Shown: piece after piece, positions 7,469-14,711 of the stretch
How the letters are laid out: each line of letters starts with the position of its first letter
Numbering within the stretch: position 1 is the stretch's first letter
NCBI GenBank assembly: GCA_946405565.1
Contig: CAMJHU010000006.1
Span: 1 to 18,213, forward strand
Length of the DNA: 18,213 nt
Direction: 5' to 3'
Source of the DNA: an uncultured Clostridia bacterium
GTDB taxonomy: Bacteria > Bacillota > Clostridia > Oscillospirales > Acutalibacteraceae
The notes under the pieces: generated by a model
What the model was told of the DNA's origin: nothing
The model's database searches: none
What the model saw: only the letters and a program-made list of their open reading frames with translations
Position numbers and translations under genes: made by a program

Positions 7469-8043
7469 CCTTTCGCTGCATCGGCATCGTTATCTTCCAA
7501 CATGGTGCGAAGTCTGGTCAATGCCCGTGAAATCCGCTTGCGCACTGCCGCGTCGGTCATGCCCCTCTCAGCGGCAATCTCTCTGGACGACCGGGCGTAA
7601 AAATAGCGTTGTATCATGATTCCGCTGTCCGGCTCGCCCAAGGCTTCCACCGCCCGCAGCAGACGCTGTTCCAGCAGGCGGCGCTCGGTTTCATGTTCCA
7701 GATCAAAGCTGTCAGGCACTTCCAGCAGCGCGTCCTCGTCATGCGCCGTCTGTGCCATCTGACGCGCCGTCCGCCGGAATTCCTCAATGGCTTTATTGCG
7801 GGCGAGCACACCCAGATAGGTTTTGAGACTGCACCGGCGGCAATCGTATTGCCCGATGCCAAAATAAAATTCCGTAAAGACCAGACTGACACAAGCTTCC
7901 ATATCGTCGTGCGAACACACCCCGCTCAACCGGCTGCGCACCGCCGCGTAAACGACGGGAGAATAGGCATCGATCAGCCATTTCATGCCCCGCGAAGGGT
8001 TGCGCCGGATCTCGGACACTATCTCCTGGTCTGACAAATCCAT
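7465..8043 (-). CDS. Sigma-70 family (ECF-like) RNA polymerase sigma factor
   Basis: The 192-residue product has two sigma domains. Region 2 spans about residues 15-90 (GMKWLIDAYSPVVYAAVRSRL ... SLKTYLGVLARNKAIEEFRR). Region 4 spans about 120-185, with a helix-turn-helix in SSREIAAERGMTDAAVRKRISRAL that should contact the -35 element. Regions 1 and 3 are absent, as in ECF-type factors. It directs RNA polymerase to a small regulon, probably including its own operon. The start is not certain: two GTG codons (8049, 8046) precede the ATG at 8043, and no good ribosome site is visible. It overlaps the anti-sigma gene by 4 nt. I could not identify a matching autoregulatory promoter. Confidence 0.85.
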   Translation of the reverse strand: MDLSDQEIVSEIRRNPSRGMKWLIDAYSPVVYAAVRSRLSGVCSHDDMEACVSLVFTEFYFGIGQYDCRRCSLKTYLGVLARNKAIEEFRRTARQMAQTAHDEDALLEVPDSFDLEHETERRLLEQRLLRAVEALGEPDSGIMIQRYFYARSSREIAAERGMTDAAVRKRISRALTRLRTMLEDNDADAAKG

Positions 8044-8167
8044 CACCACGCTTTTTTGACGTTTTGACTGAGACGGTTTCTGAATCGTGAAGGCCTTCCG
8101 TTTTCCCCGCTCATGATTCTATTCGCTCGGAGCGCCGGTTTTGTGACCGACCTTTCCTCACCGGCAC

Positions 8168-8200
8168 AAAAAAACGGCACGGATCCGAAAATCCGTGCCG
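8168..8200 (-). terminator. Intrinsic terminator of ftsZ
   Basis: A 10-bp perfect stem (8175-8184 with 8191-8200, CGGCACGGAT/ATCCGTGCCG) with a 6-nt loop is followed on the minus strand by seven T. It sits about 45 nt after the ftsZ stop and ends the dcw transcript before the sigma gene. Confidence 0.9.
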
Positions 8201-8243
8201 AAAATTGCTGTGAAAAACGGGAAATATTCCGATATTCTGAAAA

Positions 8244-9386
8244 TTACTTGCGACCGCCGAAAATCTGCATGATATCGAAGTAATCGTCGTCATTCTTCTC
8301 GTTGATGGTGGAACCGGTGCCCGCGGGAGCCGAAGGATTGGTACGGCTGGGCTGAGCGCTCTTCTTGACCGGCGCAGCCGTTTTGGGAGCGTTGACAGGA
8401 GCAGCCGTCTGCTCTGCCTTCTCGGAATCAATGGAGAAACCGGTCGCGATGACGGTGACTCTCATCTCGTCATCCATGTTCTCGTCAAACGCGGCACCCC
8501 AGATAATGGTAGCGTCGGGATGCGCCGCCTTGGTAATCATAGTAGAAGCGATATCGACTTCCTCCAGGTTGATGTCGTTGGAAGAGGTGATGTTGATGAT
8601 GACGCCTCTCGCGCCGTTGATGGAGGTCTCGAGCAGCGGACTGGAAATGGCGGCATGAGCAGCCAGAGAAGCCTTCTCCTTGCCCTGCGCGGCGCCCACG
8701 CCCATATGAGCATAGCCCGCGTCCTTCATGACGGCGGTGACATCCGCGAAGTCGAGGTTGACCAGTCCGGGGCTGTTGATGAGGTCGGAGATACTCTGCA
8801 CGCCCTGACGGAGCACGTCATCGGCGATGGTAAAGGCATTTGCCAGCGTGATCTTCTGATCGGACACCAGCTTGAGACGCTCGTTGGGAATGACCACGAG
8901 GGAATCAACATGTTCACGCAGCGCCGCGATACCGGCTTCCGCCTGCTCCATGCGTCTTCTGCCTTCAAAGGCAAAGGGCTTGGTCACAATACCGACGGTC
9001 AGAATGCCCATTTCCTTGGCGATCTCCGCGATGACGGGAGCCGCACCGGTACCGGTGCCGCCGCCCATACCGGCGGTGATGAAGACCATATCAGTGCCTC
9101 TGAGCGCTGCCTCGATGTCTTCCTTGCTCTCCTCAGCCGCGCGCTGACCTCTGGCGGGATCGGCGCCTGCGCCCTTGCCCTTGGTGATTTTCTCACCGAT
9201 CTGGATCTTGTGAGTAGCCTGCGAACGGTGGAGCGCCTGCACATCAGTGTTTATAGAAATAAATTCAACGCTGTTCACGCCCATCTGGATCATGCGGTTG
9301 ACCGCGTTGCCGCCGCCGCCGCCTGCGCCGATTACTTTGATTTGAACGACGTTGTTTTCGTAGTCCTGATCGAATTCAAAAGCCAT
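8244..9386 (-). CDS. ftsZ: Cell division GTPase FtsZ
   Basis: The 380-residue tubulin homologue polymerises with GTP into the cytokinetic ring. Visible are the N-terminal nucleotide loop GAGGGGGNAVNRM (about residues 20-32), NTDVQAL, the tubulin signature GGGTGTG (about 108-114), PFAFEGRRR, the T5/T7 regions with NERLK and NLDFADV, and the ATIIWGA strand of the C-terminal domain. A short Ala/Pro/Ser-rich linker (about residues 320-365) leads to the C-terminal peptide DIMQIFGGRK, which differs from the usual IPxFLR core that binds FtsA and SepF-type anchors. AGGAGG is 8 nt before the ATG. It has a private promoter, a leader hairpin and a terminator, so it can be expressed apart from the upstream wall genes. 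Confidence 0.97.
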   Translation of the reverse strand: MAFEFDQDYENNVVQIKVIGAGGGGGNAVNRMIQMGVNSVEFISINTDVQALHRSQATHKIQIGEKITKGKGAGADPARGQRAAEESKEDIEAALRGTDMVFITAGMGGGTGTGAAPVIAEIAKEMGILTVGIVTKPFAFEGRRRMEQAEAGIAALREHVDSLVVIPNERLKLVSDQKITLANAFTIADDVLRQGVQSISDLINSPGLVNLDFADVTAVMKDAGYAHMGVGAAQGKEKASLAAHAAISSPLLETSINGARGVIINITSSNDINLEEVDIASTMITKAAHPDATIIWGAAFDENMDDEMRVTVIATGFSIDSEKAEQTAAPVNAPKTAAPVKKSAQPSRTNPSAPAGTGSTINEKNDDDYFDIMQIFGGRK

Positions 9387-9405
9387 GAATACATCCTCCT
9401 GTACC

Positions 9406-9433
9406 GGAAACGGTCAGACAAAGCACCGTTTCC
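9406..9433 (-). promoter_or_regulatory. Hairpin in the ftsZ leader next to the ribosome site
   Basis: GGAAACGGT (9406-9414) is complementary to ACCGTTTCC (9425-9433), a perfect 9-bp stem with a 10-nt loop. In the transcript its 3' arm ends about 6 nt before AGGAGG. A second GGAAACCG just upstream offers alternative pairing. Any role in tuning ftsZ translation or mRNA stability is inference. Confidence 0.5.
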
Positions 9434-9483
9434 TTCGGTTTCCTTTTTACTTTCCAAACCTGCCTTGTATAGTCCTAGATAAT

Positions 9484-9512
9484 ACTATACCTCTTTAAGT
9501 CAAAAATTTCAA
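9484..9512 (-). promoter_or_regulatory. Sigma-A promoter of ftsZ
   Basis: Minus-strand -35 TTGAAA (9507-9512), 17-bp spacer and -10 TATAGT (9484-9489). The -10 hexamer is also the first arm of a dyad, TATAGT-N10-ACTATA (9468-9489), which spans the likely transcription start. The leader is about 90 nt. Confidence 0.75.
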
Positions 9513-9563
9513 TATCTTTTTGATGAAAAAGAAGAACAGTCATGATAAAATTTTAACGCCCGG

Positions 9564-9572
9564 TTATCCACA
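9564..9572 (+). promoter_or_regulatory. DnaA-box-like sequence upstream of ftsZ
   Basis: TTATCCACA is a perfect match to the bacterial DnaA box consensus (TTATNCACA). It lies in the ftsQ-ftsZ gap about 50 bp upstream of the ftsZ -35. I saw no second box beside it, so binding is only a possibility. Confidence 0.4.
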
Positions 9573-9615
9573 ATTATATGCAAATCGACAGATTTCATCT
9601 TTTTTTGCAGAAATC

Positions 9616-9655
9616 CTATGGGGAAACTGACCGATTTTGTCGCATTCCCCCATAG
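9616..9655 (-). other. Hairpin at the 3' side of ftsQ
   Basis: CTATGGGG-type arms (9616-9626 with 9645-9655, 11 bp including one G-T pair) enclose an 18-nt loop. It lies about 30 nt after the ftsQ stop. It is not followed by a T run, so it is at best an RNA stability or weak termination structure. The remaining ftsQ-ftsZ gap holds only the DnaA-like box and ftsZ promoter. Confidence 0.5.
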
Positions 9656-9682
9656 ATTTCCGTTTTCCTTCCATCATCCCGA

Positions 9683-11728
9683 TCACTGCCCTGCCGCTGT
9701 CGTGGCGGATGCTGCCGTTTGTGCCGCGGTGGTTTCGGATGTGGTGGTTTCAGCAGCAGTTGTTATCTTCGCTGTGGCGGCTGTGGTCTTGGTAGTGGCT
9801 GTGGTCTTCGTAGTGGCTGCCGTAGTCTTGGCGGCTGTGGTCTTGGTAGTGGCTGCCGTAGTGGTATTCTCCCGGTGCAGCAGGCTCACGCCTTCATCGA
9901 GCAGCGATACGGCGGCTTCACCCAGCTTGCCGAGGGAATTTTCTTTCTTCTGTTTTGCTGCCTGTTTTTCGGCATACTTGGCGAGTTCCTCTTCCGAGAA
10001 GTCATAGGTGGGATCGAAGAAAATCTGATTTTTCAGATAGGTAATCTCGCCCCGTTCATGCTCGCTGATGTCACACTTGACGAACATGATATGATGGAAG
10101 ATTTCCAGTCGCTTCCGGATAATGCTGCGGTCATCGGTATCGCCCACCACGATATTGATTCTGCCGTCGTACTCCGCTTCATATCCGCGGTCAGTGTACT
10201 TGAGCTTATCCAGCGTCAGACCGAGTGCCTGCGCTTCCTCATAGATGCAGGCAAAACCGTTGACCGTTGCCACGGAACTGCCGTTGACAAAGCTGCCGAC
10301 ATTGACCTGATCCATCTCCAGTCCTACCAGTACCGGCAGTTTCCGGGCGGCTGCCAGTTCCTGCGCCGTGTATGCCGTCGATACACCCGTATCGCCCAGA
10401 TCACTTCCGCTCACCACCGCCGCCGCGGAAACGCTTTCCAGAATCTTGCCGCTGGTGCTCACAATCACCCATTCGGCACTGCCTGCCTCCGCCACACCCA
10501 GCGGCACCGCACAGGTTACATTGACTTCCACTGAATGGGGAATGGCGCGTTTCACCTTACAGGTTTCCACATACGGCAACGATTCCACCACCTGACGTTC
10601 CGACACGGCGGTATCAATGAACATCAGATTGTCTCCCTGCGTGAAATCGCAGAGCGAGGTAATGCGGTTATCACTGTAAGGCGTTTCACCTTCTACCACA
10701 ATCTGCTTGACTTTGAATCCCCAGAAGAAAAACAGAAAACACAGCACCGCTACCACGGACGCTGCCGAAGCCGCGTAGAGAAACAGGCTCCGCTGACGGT
10801 TGATGCGGCGTACTTTCCGATGAACCGATCCGGTGGGGATACTGCCTTTCGCTTTACCGGTCTTGACCACCTTTGCGTACTGCTTTTTCCGATCGGTGCC
10901 GCGGTTTCTCACCGCCAGTTCCGCGATGGAGGGACGTGTTCCCTTAGCTTCGCCTTCATTTTTGGCGGTGCCGTCACTCACCACCGATTCCATCGGGCTT
11001 CTGCGCACCTTGCGCCGCGCGGCGCGTTCTCTCGCCGCCGCTGACCCCGGAGCCGATTTGCGCTCCTCCTGCTTCTCGGGGTACTTGATGTAATATTTTT
11101 CCACCAGATCGCCGTAAAAATCCGAATTGTTCAGCGCACGGCTGTATTCGTCATCGGCATATATCGGTGCTTTGACTTCGGGTGTGGGGCGGGTATGGGA
11201 CTTGGATGGCGCTTTTTGGATTTTCCCCCGTTTGCCGCCGTGAAACAGTTGATTCACCGATTGTGTTATGTTTCCGGAAGCAGTGTGCATGGGCTGTTTG
11301 ATCGGTTTCCTGCTTCCGGCACTGCCGCTCTTCACGGGCTGTCCCGAAGGCTTTTTGGCATTGCCGCTCTTCACGGGCTGTCCCGAAGGCTTTTTGGCAC
11401 TGCCGTTCTTCATGGGCTGTCCCGAAGGCTTTTTGGCACCGCCGCTCCTCACAGACTGTCCCGAATGCTTTTTGGCACCGCCGTTTGGAACCGACGGTTC
11501 TGACGAAACAGGATTCCCCCGCAGTTCGGAGGGACTGACCAGCCGCAGATCGGCATAATTGCGCTTGGATTTATTGCTGACCGCTCCCGCATACTTGGCA
11601 TATTTATCCTGCACGGCAGAGGGCGCCGAAGGATTGGTCCCCCCCGTTCTGACCGATTTGCCCGATTTTCCCGCATAGCCCGTATTCATACGGTTCTTCT
11701 TTTTCTTTTTTCCTCCCAAGTAATTCAC
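9683..11728 (-). CDS. ftsQ: FtsQ/DivIB division protein, greatly enlarged
   Basis: The 681-residue protein is a bitopic divisome factor that in this family bridges FtsL/FtsB-type partners and septal synthase outside the membrane. A cytoplasmic, basic, disordered N-terminus covers about residues 1-313 and contains four 13-residue repeats (AKKPSGQPVKSG type, about 85-138). One transmembrane helix follows (about 314-338, SLFLYAASAASVVAVLCF). The POTRA domain begins at VKQIVVEGETPYSDNRI and is followed by the FtsQ beta domain to about 580. A charged helix and a 60-residue Thr/Ala/Lys tail end the protein. Usual length is 250-300 residues, so both ends are additions. The start is uncertain: GTG at 11728 with GGGGAG close by, TTG at 11740, or ATG at 11689 (NTGYAG). 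It is closely spaced after murG. Confidence 0.85.
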   Translation of the reverse strand: MNYLGGKKKKKNRMNTGYAGKSGKSVRTGGTNPSAPSAVQDKYAKYAGAVSNKSKRNYADLRLVSPSELRGNPVSSEPSVPNGGAKKHSGQSVRSGGAKKPSGQPMKNGSAKKPSGQPVKSGNAKKPSGQPVKSGSAGSRKPIKQPMHTASGNITQSVNQLFHGGKRGKIQKAPSKSHTRPTPEVKAPIYADDEYSRALNNSDFYGDLVEKYYIKYPEKQEERKSAPGSAAARERAARRKVRRSPMESVVSDGTAKNEGEAKGTRPSIAELAVRNRGTDRKKQYAKVVKTGKAKGSIPTGSVHRKVRRINRQRSLFLYAASAASVVAVLCFLFFFWGFKVKQIVVEGETPYSDNRITSLCDFTQGDNLMFIDTAVSERQVVESLPYVETCKVKRAIPHSVEVNVTCAVPLGVAEAGSAEWVIVSTSGKILESVSAAAVVSGSDLGDTGVSTAYTAQELAAARKLPVLVGLEMDQVNVGSFVNGSSVATVNGFACIYEEAQALGLTLDKLKYTDRGYEAEYDGRINIVVGDTDDRSIIRKRLEIFHHIMFVKCDISEHERGEITYLKNQIFFDPTYDFSEEELAKYAEKQAAKQKKENSLGKLGEAAVSLLDEGVSLLHRENTTTAATTKTTAAKTTAATTKTTATTKTTAATAKITTAAETTTSETTAAQTAASATTAAGQ
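9775..9855 (-). repeat. Low-complexity Thr/Ala-coding repeat at the 3' end of ftsQ
   Basis: A 27-bp sequence occurs exactly at 9775-9801 and 9829-9855, 54 bp (18 codons) apart, inside a longer stretch (about 9690-9870) built from imperfect GTGGCTGTGGTCTT-like units on the plus strand. It encodes the TTK/TTA/TAA tail of FtsQ. Such DNA is prone to length change by slippage. Confidence 0.75.
11325..11480 (-). repeat. 39-bp tandem repeat, four copies, in ftsQ
   Basis: Four consecutive 39-bp units start at 11325, 11364, 11403 and 11442. The first three are nearly identical and the fourth (11442-11480) is more diverged. The unit is a multiple of three and encodes a 13-residue Lys/Gly/Ser/Pro repeat in the cytoplasmic part of FtsQ, so copy number can change without breaking the frame. 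Confidence 0.9.
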
Positions 11729-11806
11729 ATCTCCCCACAAATGTCATCGTGTTTACACTGCGTTTTCTTCGTTTCTTTCTTCCGTCTTACCGCATTTTAC
11801 ATTCTC

Positions 11807-12937
11807 TTACAGCTTACCGTGCTGCCGGAGCGTCTGCTCCACTACCGCATAAATTTTCTCGCGGGAATCGAGAATCGCCATCCGGCGGGCATTGCGCGAC
11901 ATTTCCTCCAGCCGCGCGCGGTCGCCTGCCAGTGAATCCGCCTTTTCCGTCAGCAGTTCCGGCGTGATATCCTTTTCCTCAATGATCTCCGCGGCGCCGC
12001 GATCCACCAGCGCCATGGCGTTGTAGAACTGATGATTCTCCGCCACATTCGGCGACGGAATCAGAATCGACGCCTTGCCCAGCGCCTGCAGCTCCGCGAG
12101 TGCCATCGCGCCCGCGCGGCAGATCACCAGATCGGCTGCCGCCATGACACGGGGCATATCGTTGATGTATTCCCGCACGCTGAGATTGGGACAGCTTCCC
12201 AGAAAAACGCCCTGTTCTTTGAGCCTGTCGAGGACAAATCCGCCGTACTGTCCGTAACCGTGGATATGCTGATACCGCCCGTCCTTCGCACTGCGTGCCA
12301 GCAGGGGCAGCATGGATTCATTGATGGTTCTCGCACCCAGCGACCCGCCGAACGATACGATCAGCGGACGGTCGTCCACGCCCAGTTCCTCTCGCGCTCG
12401 CTTTTTGTCATAGGACAGTATCTCCTCCCGCACGGGGTTTCCCGTGACCACGGCGCGGGTTCCTTCGGGCAGACGCTTTCGCGCGTCCTCCACCGCCAGC
12501 ATCACTCAGTCGCAGTAGCGCGCCAGCATCTTGACCGTCACGCCCGGAAAGGCGTTGGCTTCATGCACCAGCACCGGCACGCCCATCTGCGCCGCCTTGC
12601 GCAGAATCGGTCCGCACACATAGCCCCCCGTACCGATCGCCAGATCCGGCTGGAAGTCGCGTATGATTTTGGCGGCACGGCTGCCGGATCGCGCCAGATA
12701 GTAAGCCGCCTGCACATTGCGTTTGAGATTATTCAGTGTGAGTTTGCGCTGAAAGCCCGCCACGGGCATCGCGGTATAGGCAAATCCCGCCTGCGGAATC
12801 AGCCGGGATTCCATTCCCGACGGCGTCCCCACAAACAGCACATTCGCGTCGGGACATTCCTTCCGGATCGTCTCCGCGATGGCAATCGCCGGGTTGATGT
12901 GACCCGCCGTGCCGCCGCCGGACAACAGTATGTTCAT
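11807..12937 (-). pseudogene. murG: MurG interrupted by one in-frame TGA
   Basis: MurG adds GlcNAc from UDP-GlcNAc to lipid I to form lipid II on the inner membrane face. The frame starts at ATG 12937 (AGGAG 8 nt upstream) with the lipid-I-side loop GGGTAGHINPAIAIAE, then GGYVCGP and HEANAFPG, and stops after 143 residues (LARYCD) at TGA 12506-12508. In the same frame it continues with GTG then ATG into the entire C-terminal domain: TGNPVR, SFGGSLGART.N, ICRAGAMALAEL, PNVAENHQ. The two parts add up to about 375 residues, normal for MurG. Only one base separates TGA from an Arg codon (CGA). It could be a sequencing error, a real nonsense mutation, or two polypeptides via TGAGTGATG re-initiation. 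No ribosome site precedes the second part. Confidence 0.85.
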
Positions 12938-13010
12938 AGCAAAAACTCCTCGTATGACAGATTTGCGCGTAAAGTAAATGAATATAAAAGAATAAAAGAA
13001 AATGGCAAAC

Positions 13011-13129
13011 CTCAGTCAAACATCCTCCGGTACGGTGATGTTTGACTCAGGTTCGGCATTCCGGCGTCGCGCCGGCAAAACCATCAAACAGCGCTTCCGA
13101 AGTGCCGCAATGTCCGCGGCACTTCGGAA
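13011..13129 (-). repeat. Cluster of three hairpins between ftsW and murG
   Basis: Three inverted repeats follow one another in the 220-bp gap. The first is CTCAGTCAAACATC (13011-13024) with GATGTTTGACTCAG (13037-13050), with one mismatch. The second is CCGGCG-TCG-CGCCGG (13061-13075). The third has perfect 14-bp arms, TTCCGAAGTGCCGC (13095-13108) and its complement (13116-13129), with a 7-nt loop. The strongest hairpin has its T run on the 5' side in the transcript, so it is not a standard terminator. The rest of the gap shows nothing recognisable. Confidence 0.65.
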
Positions 13130-13157
13130 AAAACACAGCCGTTATACTTTCTTCCCG

Positions 13158-14570
13158 CTAAATAATTTTATTGGGTGACGTTCGCGAAATCGCCAGCAGC
13201 ACGCCGATCTCCAGCAGCATCATCATGAGCGAGGTGCCGCCGTAACTGAAGAAGGGCAGGCTGATGCCCGTGTTGGGCACCATATTCGTCACCACGCAGA
13301 TATTGAGCAGCATCTGGAAGCCGATCTGCGCCGTAATGCCGATCCCCACCAGCTTGCAGAAACGGTTGGGATTGGCAAGGCTGACCGAAAAGCCCCGCCA
13401 GACGAAAAACACAAACATCGCCACCACCAGCATCGCACCGATCAGACCCACCTCTTCGCAGATGACCGCAAACACAAAGTCATTCTGCGGCTCGGCGATA
13501 TACAGGTATTTCTGCTTGGAATTGCCGATGCCTACACCAAAGAGACCGCCCGAACTGATCGCGTAAAGCGACTGGATATTCTGCCAGCCGTCGCCCAGCT
13601 TGTCATAGAACGGATCCTGCCACACCTTGATGCGCTTGGAGCCGTAGGGAACGATGTCCGTATAGATGACCAGATAACCCGCCAGCACCGCCAGCGCAAT
13701 CAGAATCGTGAAAAAGCCTTTATTGGTTCCTCCCACAAACATCATCGTGCCGATAATCAGCACCATCAGCACCGTGCAGGACAAATGGGGTTCGATGACA
13801 ATCAGCACCAGCATGGGTCCCAGCCAGATCAGAAAAGGCAGAACACCGGTCATAAAGCTCTGCCCCATCGAATAAAACCACTTTCTGACCTTGCTGCGAT
13901 TGACACGCGCCTTGGTTTCCAGATCGGGATAGGAGGTGACATTGATCTCCTTATAATGATCGCTGATATAAGTGGCGCACCAGAGAATCGCCGCAAACTT
14001 GGCGATTTCCGATGGCTGGAAGGTGGTAAATCCCAGATTGATCCAGCGGTGGACGTGTTCAATTCTGGGCAGTGCCAGCACCAGCGCCAGCAGAAAATAA
14101 CAGATGCCCATGAGGATCAGCGTCACATTGCCCTTGTATTGGTCGGGAGAAATGGTGGAAACCCCGAACATACACAGCAGTCCCACAAAGGCAAACACCA
14201 GCTGCTTGCGGATGTAGAAAATACTGTCATGGTTCTCGTGAAACGCATAGGCATAGCTCGCCGAGTACATCATCATCAGACCCACGAAGAGCAGCAGCAG
14301 CACGATAATCACCAGCGGCTTGTCAAAAGCCAGCCGACGGTTAAACAGCACCTCCACCATGCTTTTCCAGGATTCCTTAAACCAGACGCCTACCGAACGC
14401 CGCTTTTTCTGTCCTCCACGCTGCGGCGCCGGACGGCGCCGACCGGAGAACCGATCCATATCTTCGCGATACAGATCCTGCGGCTGATAATAATCGGGCT
14501 CGCGTCTGACCGGTTTCCGCCGTTTGGGCGGACGCGGTTCCGGCGTATGATCCGAACTGATTCTTTCCAA
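13158..14570 (-). CDS. ftsW: Septal peptidoglycan glycosyltransferase FtsW (SEDS family)
   Basis: The 470-residue integral membrane protein polymerises lipid II at the division site together with a class B penicillin-binding protein. A basic, Pro/Arg-rich cytoplasmic N-terminus of about 80 residues precedes about ten transmembrane helices. SEDS landmarks are HRWINLGFTTFQPSEIAKF (about residues 170-190), EPHLSCTVLMV, FYDKLGDGWQNIQS with the Asp expected to be catalytic, SSGGLFGVGIGNS, DFVFAVICEEVG and GISLPFFSYGGTSLM. SpoVE and RodA are relatives, but the dcw location favours FtsW. The start codon is TTG (14570) with AGGAGG about 10 nt upstream; no ATG lies nearby in frame. murD, often adjacent, is absent. 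Confidence 0.9.
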   Translation of the reverse strand: MERISSDHTPEPRPPKRRKPVRREPDYYQPQDLYREDMDRFSGRRRPAPQRGGQKKRRSVGVWFKESWKSMVEVLFNRRLAFDKPLVIIVLLLLFVGLMMMYSASYAYAFHENHDSIFYIRKQLVFAFVGLLCMFGVSTISPDQYKGNVTLILMGICYFLLALVLALPRIEHVHRWINLGFTTFQPSEIAKFAAILWCATYISDHYKEINVTSYPDLETKARVNRSKVRKWFYSMGQSFMTGVLPFLIWLGPMLVLIVIEPHLSCTVLMVLIIGTMMFVGGTNKGFFTILIALAVLAGYLVIYTDIVPYGSKRIKVWQDPFYDKLGDGWQNIQSLYAISSGGLFGVGIGNSKQKYLYIAEPQNDFVFAVICEEVGLIGAMLVVAMFVFFVWRGFSVSLANPNRFCKLVGIGITAQIGFQMLLNICVVTNMVPNTGISLPFFSYGGTSLMMMLLEIGVLLAISRTSPNKII

Positions 14571-14591
14571 TGGTTCTCTCCCTCCTGCTTC

Positions 14592-14696
14592 TTAGGAACT
14601 ATGCAGAATTTAATCAGTCATTATATGCGGAAGAATCCAATCTGCCTGCATCCTTCAGCAAATGAACTGTACGAATGATTTCTGCATCGTTCCTTA
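14592..14696. repeat. 105-bp element with terminal inverted repeats between mraY and ftsW
   Basis: The ends TTAGGAACTATGCAGAA (14592-14608) and TTCTGCATCGTTCCTTA (14680-14696) are inverted copies with 15 of 17 positions matching. They bound an AT-rich core and fill most of the 141-bp gap. This is the layout of a small non-coding mobile repeat (MITE-like) or a long RNA hairpin. No transposase is present. Confidence 0.55.
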
Positions 14697-14711
14697 TCCC
14701 GCCTGTACCCC

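Noticed and set aside
8050..8160. ECF-type autoregulatory promoter before the sigma gene (GAAAC and CGTC words)
   Set aside because: The spacing is about 14 bp rather than 16-17 and it would leave almost no leader, so I do not call it.
8520..9482. 320-codon plus-strand open frame opposite ftsZ
   Set aside because: Antisense of a highly conserved gene, no recognisable domain, and it runs across the ftsZ promoter.
9616..9655. Terminator of ftsQ
   Set aside because: A good stem with one wobble but no T tract after it; kept as a hairpin of unknown role.
12506..12508. Selenocysteine or genome-wide TGA recoding as the reason for the murG TGA
   Set aside because: No reason for selenocysteine in MurG, and several genes here end at TGA at normal family lengths, so TGA works as stop.
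13095..13129. The 14-bp hairpin as an intrinsic terminator of ftsW
   Set aside because: The T run is on the wrong side of the stem for the transcribed strand, so it is listed only as a hairpin.
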